A stretch of DNA of 64,000 bases from NCBI GenBank assembly GCA_900544615.1, contig UQVS01000006.1, forward strand, positions 50,881-114,880, given 5' to 3'. A program made the position numbers and the translations under genes. Below are positions 56,386-64,000 of this stretch, piece after piece (within the stretch, counting starts at the first letter, position 1; every line of letters begins with the position of its first letter). A model generated the notes under the pieces. The model was not told the origin of the DNA. It saw only the letters and a program-made list of their open reading frames with translations, and ran no database searches. Source of the DNA: an uncultured Oscillibacter sp. (GTDB lineage: Bacteria; Bacillota; Clostridia; Oscillospirales; Oscillospiraceae).

Positions 56386-57927
56386 TTATTCCAAAATCTC
56401 CCGGATGGCCAGCGGCAGGTGGTTCACGGTGTCCTCCGGGGTCATGCCGTAGGCCGTCAGCTCCTGCTCCGCCAGATCCCCCGCCCGGCCATGGAGCCAC
56501 ACTCCGGCAGCCGCCGCCTGCACCGCCCCGGCCCCCTGCGCCAGCAGGGATGCGATCACGCCGGTGAGGACGTCGCCGCTGCCGCCTTTGGCAAGGCCGC
56601 TGCCGCCGGTGGTGTTCACCAGCACGCTGCCCTCCGGCGTGGCCGTGATGGTCCGGTGGCCCTTCAGCACCAGCACACAGCCCTGCGACACGGCAAAATC
56701 CCGCGCCGCGCCCACCCGGTCGCCGCGCTTCAGATCCCCGCCGATGCGGGTGAACTCCACGTCGTGTGGCGTCAGGATCGTGACGCGGCCCCGGCGGGCA
56801 TCCAGAATATCTATATGCCCGGAGAGGGCGTTTATGCCGTCGGCGTCCAGCACCACCGGCTTTTCCGTTTTCAGAAGCTCCCATACCAGCCGGGCCGTCC
56901 GTTCGCTGCGGCCCAGACCGGGGCCGAGGGCCAGCACATCACAGCCGGAAAGCTTTTCCAGAATCTGCGGCAGGGCTTTCTCCGAAAGCATCCCGCCCTT
57001 TTCCGGCAGTGGAAAGGGCATGGTGGAAACGCATTTGGCCGCCTCCACGGGCCAGATGAGTTCTGGCACTCCCAGAGACACCAGCCCGCAGCCGGAGCGT
57101 ACCGCCGCCGCGGCGGCAAGATACGGCGCGCCGGTATAGCCCACAGCGCCTCCCACCGCCAACAGCTTTCCGAAGGTTCCCTTGTGTCCGTCGATCCTGC
57201 GGCGGGGCAAGGCCCACTGCACGAAGGGCTTCTCCACCGTCTGAACGGAACCTGCCAGCTTCTCTTTCAGATCTGCCGGGATACCGATTTCACGGACAGT
57301 CACCTCGCCGCTGCAAACAGCGCCGTCCCCCACCGCCTGCCCGATTTTCGGGAACGTAAAGGTCACAGTGCTGTCCGCCCGGACGGCCCTGCCTAAAATC
57401 CGGCCGGTATCCGCCTCTACGCCGCTGGCAATGTCGGCCGCCGCGATTTTTCCCCGGCTCTGATTCATGGCGTCAATGGCGGCGGCAAATACGCTGCCCT
57501 CCGCCACCTCCCGGCTGAGTCCCACGCCGAACACGGCGTCGATCACCGCGTCGCATTGACGGATATACCGCAGCTGCTCTGCATTCTCCGGGTCAAAGGA
57601 TTCCAGCTCCACGCCGCAGTCCGACAGGCGGCGGGTCATCTCCAGACTGTCCGGCGTCAGCCTTTCATATCTTCCCACAAGGAAGCACCGCACCTGCATT
57701 CCCCTGAAAAACAGCAGCCGCGCGGCGGCGATACCGTCTCCGCCGTTGTTCCCCGCGCCGCACAGCGCCGCGATCCGGCAGTGCGCGGCCTGATCCGGCA
57801 GCAGCGTCAGCACTGCCGCCGCCACGCCCTCCGCCGCCCGCTCCATCAGCTCCACAGACGGGATGTGCCGCTCTTCTATGGCGATCCGATCCAATTCCCG
57901 CATCTGGGCGGAAGTGGTCAGTTTCAT
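56386..57927 (-). CDS. nnr: Bifunctional NAD(P)HX epimerase / ADP-dependent dehydratase
   Basis: A 513-residue repair enzyme for hydrated NAD(P)H. Residues 1-215 are the YjeF_N epimerase (CGAGNNGGDGIAAARLLFF binds the nucleotide); residues about 225-513 are the ribokinase-like dehydratase with VLDADGINAL, LTPHDVEF and GSGDVLTGVIASLLAQGAG. ATG 57927 has GGGAGG upstream; 48 earlier codons run into the terminator of the next gene and are dismissed. First gene of nnr-lipoprotein-alr-mazF. Confidence 0.96.
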   Translation of the reverse strand: MKLTTSAQMRELDRIAIEERHIPSVELMERAAEGVAAAVLTLLPDQAAHCRIAALCGAGNNGGDGIAAARLLFFRGMQVRCFLVGRYERLTPDSLEMTRRLSDCGVELESFDPENAEQLRYIRQCDAVIDAVFGVGLSREVAEGSVFAAAIDAMNQSRGKIAAADIASGVEADTGRILGRAVRADSTVTFTFPKIGQAVGDGAVCSGEVTVREIGIPADLKEKLAGSVQTVEKPFVQWALPRRRIDGHKGTFGKLLAVGGAVGYTGAPYLAAAAAVRSGCGLVSLGVPELIWPVEAAKCVSTMPFPLPEKGGMLSEKALPQILEKLSGCDVLALGPGLGRSERTARLVWELLKTEKPVVLDADGINALSGHIDILDARRGRVTILTPHDVEFTRIGGDLKRGDRVGAARDFAVSQGCVLVLKGHRTITATPEGSVLVNTTGGSGLAKGGSGDVLTGVIASLLAQGAGAVQAAAAGVWLHGRAGDLAEQELTAYGMTPEDTVNHLPLAIREILE

Positions 57928-57985
57928 ACGCAGTCCTCCCTCGGATTTTTTCTCAATTATACCTGCGGGGCCGCCAATATGCAAG

Positions 57986-58016
57986 AAAAAGCGGGGGACG
58001 GAAATCCGTCCCCCGC
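57986..58016 (-). terminator. Terminator of the cytidylate-kinase-like gene
   Basis: GCGGGGGACGG (57991-58001) pairs perfectly with 58006-58016; the minus strand continues TTTTTC. Confidence 0.88.
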
Positions 58017-58024
58017 TGCATGGT

Positions 58025-58624
58025 TTATTCGGCCTGCGCCGCTTCCGTAATGAGCTTGACGCACAGATCATAGCCCAGCGCGCCGCTGTCCAGAACCATC
58101 TGGTAGTTGTGGCAGTCGCCCCACTTCTTGCCGGTGTAGTGATTATAATAAGTATGGCGGCTGCCGTCCTTCTTGGCGATCATCTTCTGAAGCTCCGTGG
58201 CATCTGTGCAGCCGGTCAGCTCGCTGACCCGCACCGCCCGATGCACCGCGTCCGCGTGGATAAACACGTTCAGTGCTTCCACCCCCGCTTCCCGCAGGAT
58301 CTCGTCGGCGCAGCGGCCCAGAATCACGCAGGGGCCTTCCTTGGCGAAGTGGAGAATGACGGCCTTCTGCACGTCATGGATGGCATTCTGCGTGTCGGAG
58401 AAGGACGCGTCTGAGAAGGAGCAGATGCTCTTGAGGAAGAAGTTCGTAGCGGACACATCCTCCTGATCGTGCTCTACCATATCCGGGTCAAAGCCGCTGG
58501 TTTTGACCGTCTCCTTCAGGATATCCCGGTCATAGAACGGAATGCCCAGCTCCTTTGCCACCTGCTGGCCGATGGAATGGCCGCCTGCGCCGTATTCCCG
58601 GCTGATGGTGATGATCTTGTTCAT
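58025..58624 (-). CDS. Cytidylate kinase-like protein
   Basis: A 199-residue P-loop kinase of the cytidylate-kinase-like group. The nucleotide loop is ISREYGAGGHSIGQQVA and a lid segment SRHTYYNHYTGKKWGD follows near residue 155. It is shorter than, and diverged from, Cmk, so its substrate may not be CMP. GAGGGGG precedes the ATG. Monocistronic, divergent from the pheS leader. Confidence 0.88.
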   Translation of the reverse strand: MNKIITISREYGAGGHSIGQQVAKELGIPFYDRDILKETVKTSGFDPDMVEHDQEDVSATNFFLKSICSFSDASFSDTQNAIHDVQKAVILHFAKEGPCVILGRCADEILREAGVEALNVFIHADAVHRAVRVSELTGCTDATELQKMIAKKDGSRHTYYNHYTGKKWGDCHNYQMVLDSGALGYDLCVKLITEAAQAE

Positions 58625-58754
58625 ATGCAGTTCCCCCTCATATGCCCCGTGCCTGACGGGTGAATTCTTTCCGTCTCATTTTACCATAGGACGGCGCAGG
58701 GTGCAACGAAATTCTGCCGAAGTTCCGCATTTCTTGTTTTTGTGCATTTTGTGC

Positions 58755-58783
58755 TTGCAATTCCCCCCGTTTTATGGTATATA
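58755..58783 (+). promoter_or_regulatory. pheST promoter
   Basis: TTGCAA (58755-58760) and TATATA (58778-58783), spacer 17 bp, immediately before the T-box leader. Confidence 0.7.
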
Positions 58784-58789
58784 TGGGTA

Positions 58790-59020
58790 CGTTATGAGCA
58801 ACGAAGGGGAAAATAGCCCGAAACGCCGTCGCAGAGAGGGTCGGTCACCGGCTGCAAGCCGACCTGCGGACGCCTGACTTGGTTCGCCCCGGAGCTTCCA
58901 TGGAGACATGGCGGCCCGCCCACCGTTACCGGGCTGCAAGTGTGCGCTCCGGCGCAAATTTGGGTGGTACCGCGGAAGTAAGCTTTCGTCCCAAGCATGG
59001 GACGGGGGCTTTTTATTTTG
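58790..59020 (+). promoter_or_regulatory. T-box leader of pheST, Phe specifier
   Basis: TGGGTGGTACCGCG lies at 58961-58974, followed by a 13-bp terminator stem (58981-58993 with 58998-59010) and TTTTT. Stem I has CAGAGAGGG and a GGCTGCAAG loop. GGGG/CCCC closes the specifier loop, placing TTC (58883-58885, Phe). The bases after the specifier are the same as in the leuS leader. Confidence 0.93.
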
Positions 59021-59090
59021 CTTTTTGCCGGATTCCGCGGCGTCCGCCACCAATCCATCATCCCATTCCATACAAAGGAGTTTTGCGTTT

Positions 59091-60119
59091 ATGATGAAAG
59101 AACAACTGGAAGCCATCCGCAAAGGTGCGTTGGAATCCATCGTGGGAACCAGGGCCGCGGCGGATCTGGATGCCCTGCGGGTGAAGTATCTGGGCAAAAA
59201 GGGCGAACTGACCGCCGTTCTCAAGCAGATGGGCAGCCTCTCCGCCGAGGAGCGCCCCGTCATGGGCCAGATGGCCAACGAGGTACGCGCCGCCGTGGAA
59301 AAGGCCATTGAAGCCCAGTCCGCCATTCTGGAAAAGGCCGCTCTGGAAGCCAAGCTGAATGCTGAGACGCTGGACGTCACCATCCCCGGCAAGGAGGTGG
59401 CTCTGGGCCACAAGCACCCCATGTACACCGTGCTGGACGAGATCAAGCAGGTGTTCCTTGACATGGGCTTTGAGATCATGGACGGCCCGGAGATCGAGCT
59501 GGAAAGCTACAACTTCACCAAGCTCAATGCCCCGGAGTCCCACCCCTCCCGTGACTGGACGGATACCTTCTATCTCACCGAAGATTCCAAGATCCTCCTG
59601 CGGACCCAGACCTCTCCCATGCAGATCCGGGCTATGGAGGAGCACGGCGTACCCATCCGCATGATCTCCCCCGGCCGGGTGTACCGCAAGGACGAGGTGG
59701 ACGCCACCCACTCCCCCATGTTCCATCAGATCGAGGGTCTGGTGGTGGACAAGGGCGTGACCATGGCGGACCTGAAGGGCACGCTGAACGCCGTCATCAA
59801 GGCCATCTACGGCCCCGGCTCCGTCACCCGCTTCCGTCCCCACCACTTCCCCTTCACCGAGCCCTCCTGCGAGGTGGACATCCAGTGCCACAAGTGCGGC
59901 GGCAAGGGCTGCCCCACCTGCAAGGGCGAGGGCTGGATTGAGGTGCTGGGCGCCGGCATGGTGCATCCCAAGGTGCTGCGCAACTGCGGCATTGATCCCG
60001 ACGAGTACTCCGGCTTCGCCTTCGGCATGGGTCTGGAGCGCTTCGCCATGGGCCACTTCAAGATCAGCGACCTGCGGCTGATCTTCGAGAACGACGAGCG
60101 GTTCCTTACTCAATTTTGA
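59091..60119 (+). CDS. pheS: Phenylalanine-tRNA ligase alpha subunit
   Basis: A 342-residue class II synthetase subunit. The N-terminal coiled coil (residues 1-85) reaches the tRNA; catalytic motifs include LLRTQTSPMQIRAM, GRVYRKDEVDATHSPMFHQIEG, FRPHHFPFTEPSCEVD and the late GFAFGMGLERFAM. A short zinc-like insertion CHKCGGKGCPTCKGEGW near residue 255 is seen in many bacterial PheS. AAAGGAG precedes the ATG. Followed 21 bp later by pheT. Confidence 0.97.
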   Translation: MMKEQLEAIRKGALESIVGTRAAADLDALRVKYLGKKGELTAVLKQMGSLSAEERPVMGQMANEVRAAVEKAIEAQSAILEKAALEAKLNAETLDVTIPGKEVALGHKHPMYTVLDEIKQVFLDMGFEIMDGPEIELESYNFTKLNAPESHPSRDWTDTFYLTEDSKILLRTQTSPMQIRAMEEHGVPIRMISPGRVYRKDEVDATHSPMFHQIEGLVVDKGVTMADLKGTLNAVIKAIYGPGSVTRFRPHHFPFTEPSCEVDIQCHKCGGKGCPTCKGEGWIEVLGAGMVHPKVLRNCGIDPDEYSGFAFGMGLERFAMGHFKISDLRLIFENDERFLTQF

Positions 60120-60140
60120 TAGAGAGGCAAGGTATAGACA

Positions 60141-62828
60141 ATGATTCTTTCCCGTAAATGGTTAAATGAATTTGTAGATGTTTCCGACATCAGCGACCGG
60201 GAGTTTGACGAGGCCATGACCCTCTCCGGCTCCAAGGTGGAAACGGTGACGGCTCTGGACGAATCCCTGAAAAACGTGGTTGTTGGCAAGATTCTCTCCA
60301 TGGAGAAGCACCCGGACAGCGACCATATGTGGGTCTGCCAGATCGATGTGGGGCAAAGCGAGCCGGTGCAGATCGTCACCGGCGCATGGAATATCCATGT
60401 GGGGGATCTGGTACCCGCCGCCCTGCACAAGTCCCTGCTGCCCGGCGGCGTGAAGATCGAAAAGGGCAAGCTCCGGGGTGTCCTTTCCAACGGAATGCTG
60501 TGCTCTCTCAAGGAGCTGGGTCTCACTGCCGAGCATGATTATCCCTATGCGGTCATCATCCCCGCCGCACTGCTGAACGACTATCACCCCATCGACAAGG
60601 ACAAGCCCTCCATCCCCGCCGACATCCAGCCCGGCGACAAGGTGTTCGGCCCCGTGGTCTGCGGCAAGGTGCTGGAATGTGAGACGCAATCCTACGGCCG
60701 GTATCACACCACGCTGGACATTGGCGGCGCCACCGCCTCTCCCGACACCGCCTGCTCCAACCTCCACGCGGGCGATCTGGTGGCCTACAACACCAAAACC
60801 GATTCCATCTGCACGCTGGAGGATCTCCACGCCGAGCAGAAGGAGTTCCCCCACTGCATCGCCGACGGCATCTTCGTTCTCAACGAGGACGTGAAGCCCG
60901 GCGACGATATGGCTGTGGTCATCGGCGCGGACGATCATGTGGTGGAATTTGAGATCACCCCCAACCGGCCCGACTGCCTGTCCGTCATTGGTCTTGCCCG
61001 TGAGGCCAGCGCCACCTTCCACCGTCCCCTGAAGCTTCACACCCCTGAGGTGAAGGGCTGCGGCGGCTCCATTGCGGAGCTGGTAGACATTGACATCGAG
61101 GACGCTGACCTCTGCCCCCGGTACACCGCCCGGATGGTGAAGAACGTAAAGATCCAGCCTTCCCCCGCATGGCTGCGGGAACGGCTGCGGAACTCCGGCG
61201 TCCGGCCTATCAACAACATCGTGGACATCACCAACTATGTCATGCTGGAATACGGCCAGCCCATGCACGCCTTTGACTTCTCCTGCGTGGAGGGCGGCCA
61301 CATCATCGTCCGTACCGCGCGGGAAGGTGAAACCATCCAGACGCTGGACGGCAACCAGCGGAAGCTGACGCCCTCCATGCTCTGCATCTGCGACGAGCAT
61401 AAGCCCGTCTGCGTGGCCGGCGTCATGGGCGGCGCCAACTCCGAGATCGTGGGCGACACCGCTCAGGTTCTCTTCGAGTCCGCCAACTTCAACGGCACCT
61501 CCATCCACCGCACCGCCGCCGCGCTGAATATGCGTACCGACGCCTCTTCCCGCTACGAAAAGGGTCTGGACCCCATGAATACCCTGAACGCCGTGGAGCG
61601 GGCCTGCGAGCTGGTGGAGCTGCTGGGAGCCGGCGAGGTTGTAGACGGCGTGATGGACGTCATCGCCAAGGACTCCAACCCCGTTACCGTGAAGCTGGAG
61701 CCGGAAAAGGTCAACGGCCTGCTGGGTACTGACGTGTCCCGTGAGGAAATGGTTCGGATTCTGGAATCTCTGGACTTCACCGTGGAGGGCGACACCATCC
61801 ATGTTCCCTCCTGGCGTTCCGACGTAGAGCATTACTCCGACATTGCTGAGGAGGTAGCCCGGTTCTTCGGCTACAACAACATCCCCGATACCCTCTCCAA
61901 CGGCCTCACCGCCCGCCGTGGCCTTACGGACATCCAGCAGACGGAAAACCTGCTGGGCAGCGTGTGCCGCGCCGCCGGGTACGATGAGATCATCACCTAC
62001 TCTTTCATCAGCCCCACCTATTATGATAAGATCGATCTGCCCAAGGACTCCGCCCTGCGGGATTCTTTGAAGATCCTGAACCCGCTGGGCGAGGATACCT
62101 CCATCATGCGTACCACCACCCTGCCCTCCATGCTGGAGATTCTGACCCGGAACTACAACTTCCGCAACAAGTCCGCCAAGCTCTACGAGCTGGGCCGGGT
62201 GTACTTCAAGCGGGCCGACGGCCTTGCCGACGAGCCCAAGGTCCTGACGCTGGGCGCTTACGGCGACAATATGGACTTCTTCACCCTCAAGGGCGCCGTG
62301 GAAGCCGTCTTGAAGCAGCTACGGATTGAAAATGTCCGCTTCGCTGCCGACTGTGAGAACCCCTCCTATCATCCCGGCCGCTGTGCCAAGGTCTACTGCG
62401 GCGACCGCCTGCTGGGTACGCTGGGGCAGATCCACCCCCATGTGGCGGACAACTATGGCGTCGGCACCGAGCTGTATGCTGCCGAGCTGTGGTTTGACGC
62501 GCTGTATGAGAGCAAGGGCGCTCAGCCCATGTATCAGCCCCTGCCCAAGTTCCCTGCCGTCACCCGCGACATCGCCGTGGTTTGCGGCAAAGACGTTACC
62601 GTGGGGCAGCTGGAGGACGCCATCCGCAAGGGAGCCAAGGGACTTTTGAAGGACGTGGCTCTCTTCGACATCTACACCGGCGCGGGCATTGCTCCCGGCA
62701 AGAAGAGCGTAGCCTTCAACCTCACCCTCCGCTCCGATGACCGGAGCCTCACCGCCGAAGAGGCGGACGCTGACGTGAAGAGCATCCTGACTGCTCTGGA
62801 ACAGGAGTGCGGCGCAGTCCTGCGGTAA
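60141..62828 (+). CDS. pheT: Phenylalanine-tRNA ligase beta subunit, long form
   Basis: An 895-residue subunit; the usual length is about 800. The N-terminal tRNA-binding (EMAP-like) domain spans about 40-140, the B3/B4 editing domain follows, then B5, the catalytic-like core with PTYYDKIDLPKDSALRDSL, and the C-terminal anticodon domain from PLPKFPAVTRDIAVVCGKDV. The additional residues, about 145-240, sit between KELGLTAEHDYPYAV and ADGIFVLNEDVKPGDD, where the normal protein has only a few. AAGG precedes the ATG. Operon with pheS. Confidence 0.95.
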   Translation: MILSRKWLNEFVDVSDISDREFDEAMTLSGSKVETVTALDESLKNVVVGKILSMEKHPDSDHMWVCQIDVGQSEPVQIVTGAWNIHVGDLVPAALHKSLLPGGVKIEKGKLRGVLSNGMLCSLKELGLTAEHDYPYAVIIPAALLNDYHPIDKDKPSIPADIQPGDKVFGPVVCGKVLECETQSYGRYHTTLDIGGATASPDTACSNLHAGDLVAYNTKTDSICTLEDLHAEQKEFPHCIADGIFVLNEDVKPGDDMAVVIGADDHVVEFEITPNRPDCLSVIGLAREASATFHRPLKLHTPEVKGCGGSIAELVDIDIEDADLCPRYTARMVKNVKIQPSPAWLRERLRNSGVRPINNIVDITNYVMLEYGQPMHAFDFSCVEGGHIIVRTAREGETIQTLDGNQRKLTPSMLCICDEHKPVCVAGVMGGANSEIVGDTAQVLFESANFNGTSIHRTAAALNMRTDASSRYEKGLDPMNTLNAVERACELVELLGAGEVVDGVMDVIAKDSNPVTVKLEPEKVNGLLGTDVSREEMVRILESLDFTVEGDTIHVPSWRSDVEHYSDIAEEVARFFGYNNIPDTLSNGLTARRGLTDIQQTENLLGSVCRAAGYDEIITYSFISPTYYDKIDLPKDSALRDSLKILNPLGEDTSIMRTTTLPSMLEILTRNYNFRNKSAKLYELGRVYFKRADGLADEPKVLTLGAYGDNMDFFTLKGAVEAVLKQLRIENVRFAADCENPSYHPGRCAKVYCGDRLLGTLGQIHPHVADNYGVGTELYAAELWFDALYESKGAQPMYQPLPKFPAVTRDIAVVCGKDVTVGQLEDAIRKGAKGLLKDVALFDIYTGAGIAPGKKSVAFNLTLRSDDRSLTAEEADADVKSILTALEQECGAVLR

Positions 62829-62853
62829 AACAGAAACCTGATACCCATGATTC

Positions 62854-62893
62854 AAATTGGAGCAGTAAACCAAGTTTACTGCTCCAATTTTAT
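62854..62893 (+). terminator. pheST terminator
   Basis: A perfect 17-bp stem (62854-62870 with 62874-62890), three-base loop, tail TTTTATT. The rest of the gap to 63047 holds the ireB promoter and nothing else recognisable. Confidence 0.9.
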
Positions 62894-62922
62894 TACCATT
62901 CTGTTACATTTCCTTTTTTCCC

Positions 62923-62951
62923 TTTACTTCATTTTCGAAACCGAGTATACT
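62923..62951 (+). promoter_or_regulatory. ireB promoter
   Basis: TTTACT (62923-62928) and TATACT (62946-62951), spacer 17 bp. Confidence 0.68.
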
Positions 62952-63047
62952 AATAAGGTAATAATACCGAATGATTTCTCCGGGCGCTTCTGCAAAACAT
63001 TTCGGCAGCAAGCACAGCAGGAATAGAACGTGAAAGGCGGTGTCCAT

Positions 63048-63293
63048 ATGGATGATTTTACCCGTAAATTCAGCATTGTAGATGAAAAGGACGCAGAGAT
63101 CCGGCACATTCTGACCACCGTCTATCGAGCGCTGGAGGAAAAAGGCTACAATCCCATCAATCAGATCGTAGGCTACATTCTCTCAGAAGATCCCACCTAT
63201 ATCACCAACCACATGGGCGCCCGCACCATGATCCGCAAGCTGGATCGGGACGAGCTTCTGCACGTACTGGTAAAGAATTATCTGGGGCAGTAA
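63048..63293 (+). CDS. ireB: IreB-family regulatory phosphoprotein
   Basis: An 81-residue DUF965/IreB protein: MDDFTRKFSIVDEKDAEIRH and NPINQIVGYILSEDPTYITN are diagnostic. IreB is a target of the PASTA-domain Ser/Thr kinase IreK and lowers cephalosporin resistance in Enterococcus, so it links to cell-wall stress control. ATG 63048 has AGGCGG upstream; a GTG six codons earlier is possible. It has its own promoter. Confidence 0.95.
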   Translation: MDDFTRKFSIVDEKDAEIRHILTTVYRALEEKGYNPINQIVGYILSEDPTYITNHMGARTMIRKLDRDELLHVLVKNYLGQ

Positions 63294-63322
63294 CAGCCTG
63301 ACGTTTTCCTTCTATCATCGTT

Positions 63323-63646
63323 TTATTGTTTAGCAAACTCATAGCCACCGTGGTTGAAGAAATATACGGAATTGACGTCGAAAATCAGCTCACCGAATTT
63401 CTCGGCATCCGCTTTCAGACCGCGTGTTGAGACCGCACCGTCTGAGCGCATCTGCTCGAACATCTCCTTATACCCGGCGGTTGGTGTTTTGAAATGGACA
63501 CTGTATTGTGTCCGTTCAGGAACGATGTCCTGATTGACATACGACGATTTTTCGCGCTCGTTGTGTGCTTGTGCGTTGCCGATGTCTGCGTCTTTCATTC
63601 TTGCATTTCTTGCGCTGGTACGGTGAATACCGTCGCCTCTTGCCAT
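63323..63646 (-). pseudogene. Truncated MobV/Pre-family relaxase
   Basis: A 107-residue fragment beginning MARGDGIHRTSARNARMKDA, the N-terminus of plasmid-mobilisation Mob/Pre relaxases carried by small mobilisable elements. It has VHFKTPTAGYKEMFEQM and ends GGYEFAKQ then TAA, just where an intact protein (several hundred residues) would continue into the catalytic and HHLH region. GGAGG precedes the ATG, so it may still be translated, but it cannot nick DNA. It marks a decayed mobile element. Confidence 0.85.
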
Positions 63647-63721
63647 AGGCAGTTTACCTCCTGATTTCAGATTGTGCAGGATGAGTAGCTTCGGGGGAGC
63701 ACTTCTGCGGAAGTGTAAGCT

Positions 63722-63802
63722 ATGGAAACTCTGTCTGCTATAGACCGTTGGGTTACAGAAGAAATCGGAGAGAACGAAGAATTCATTGTAATTGGCGTAT
63801 AA
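63722..63802 (+). CDS. 26-residue remnant frame
   Basis: METLSAIDRWVTEEIGENEE and six more residues, stop immediately before a terminator. No clear ribosome site. Its position suggests the tail of a lost gene. Confidence 0.25.
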   Translation: METLSAIDRWVTEEIGENEEFIVIGV

Positions 63803-63803
63803 A

Positions 63804-63845
63804 AAAAGAGCTATCTGACTTCATTTGAAATCAGATAGCTCTTTT
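63804..63845 (+). terminator. Terminator
   Basis: AAAAGAGCTATCTGA (63804-63818) pairs perfectly with 63831-63845, with further pairing in the loop; T-rich both ways. Confidence 0.8.
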
Positions 63846-63941
63846 CTTGTGAATCATAAAATTCTGTTGCCAAATCGTTGCCACGAGGGGCATCAAGGCT
63901 CAAAAATTCCAGTGTTTACGGGCTTTTTTCAAGCTGTGCAA

Positions 63942-63953
63942 TCATTCCCACTC
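63942..63953 (-). other. guaA-type integration site motif
   Basis: The minus strand reads GAGTGGGAATGA, the usual last codons of guaA (Glu-Trp-Glu-stop). Genomic islands that integrate at the 3' end of guaA carry this core as a direct repeat. The upstream bases do not read as guaA here, so this looks like the element-side copy. A chance match of 12 bp is possible. Confidence 0.4.
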
Positions 63954-64000
63954 GACAAATCCTATTATATGGGACTGTATTTTCTATGTTTTCACGGATA

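Larger units (their letters stand above)
63647..64000. other. Element-end region without complete gene
   Basis: Contains a 26-codon frame (63722-63802), a terminator and a guaA-like attachment motif, each listed. Otherwise AT-rich sequence with nothing recognisable. Confidence 0.5.

Noticed and set aside
60162..61832. 556-codon frame antisense to pheT
   Set aside because: Shadow of pheT, no independent signals.
1..64000. CRISPR array, rRNA or tRNA genes
   Set aside because: No regularly spaced repeats, no rRNA sequence and no convincing tRNA were seen on either strand.

Overview
The window is a GC-rich, gene-dense piece of a chromosome from an endospore-forming member of the Clostridia. The spoIIA operon (spoIIAA-spoIIAB-sigF), a SpoIVFA/SpoIVFB-like pair, T-box leaders, a glmS ribozyme, SLH-domain surface chemistry and IreB place it in the Bacillota. 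Gene style and families (DUF421/DUF4363, DUF4358 with MBOAT and DHHW, a NadD-YqeK fusion) suggest Oscillospirales/Oscillospiraceae. That placement is inference; there is no rRNA or other marker to fix the genus.

Layout. 0.2-4.7 kb (+): a self-regulated TetR gene, an orphan yqeB-like molybdenum-hydroxylase accessory gene, a short CstA transporter and a membrane protein. 4.9-7.7 kb (-): leuS behind a Leu T-box. 7.7-19.2 kb (-): a membrane-anchored XRE regulator, then a ten-gene run smc-ftsY-rph-rdgB-zinc ribbon-yhbY-membrane protein-nadD/yqeK-LCP-rsfS, and upstream tepA. 19.3-23.6 kb: dihydropyrimidinase, a DUF4330 protein and a glycosyltransferase-CsaB fusion. 23.7-28.5 kb (-): DUF421, a CLC-F-like transporter, a degenerate E2-type acyltransferase and the M23/M50 pair. 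28.6-32.9 kb (-): an Ala T-box operon holding a CAT-like acyltransferase, alaS, a cupin and HIT. 33-38.6 kb: DUF5662, the DHHW/MBOAT/DUF4358 surface-acylation genes and a threonine aldolase. 39.1-41.5 kb (+): an SOS cassette. 41.4-42.8 kb (-): spoIIA. 42.8-44.3 kb: a gene-poor scar with hairpin repeats and mobile-element debris. 44.3-50.3 kb (-): an SLH/GH25 cell-wall lysozyme, glmS with its ribozyme, a GlmU-type acetyltransferase and glmM. 50.5-58.6 kb: DUF421-DUF4363, a more AT-rich two-gene patch, nrdR, nnr-lipoprotein-alr-mazF and a cytidylate-kinase-like gene. 58.8-63.3 kb (+): Phe T-box, pheS, pheT, ireB. 63.3-64 kb: a broken MobV relaxase and a guaA-type attachment motif.

How it fits together. 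Three aminoacyl-tRNA synthetase units are controlled by uncharged tRNA, with readable specifiers CTG (Leu), GCC (Ala) and TTC (Phe). The envelope genes form a theme: GlmS/GlmM/acetyltransferase make UDP-GlcNAc, Alr makes D-alanine, LCP attaches wall polymers, the GT-CsaB fusion probably pyruvylates a secondary wall polymer, and the SLH-GH25 enzyme is a natural client for it.

Most interesting: the twin-LexA-box cassette at 39.1-41.5 kb (41-residue membrane peptide, radical SAM with helix-hairpin-helix, DUF4130-type protein), which looks like an incompletely described DNA-damage response module. Also worth checking are the Ala T-box controlling a CAT-like enzyme, a promoter placed directly ahead of a terminator at the SLH-GH25 gene, and a 29-bp palindromic promoter upstream of MBOAT.
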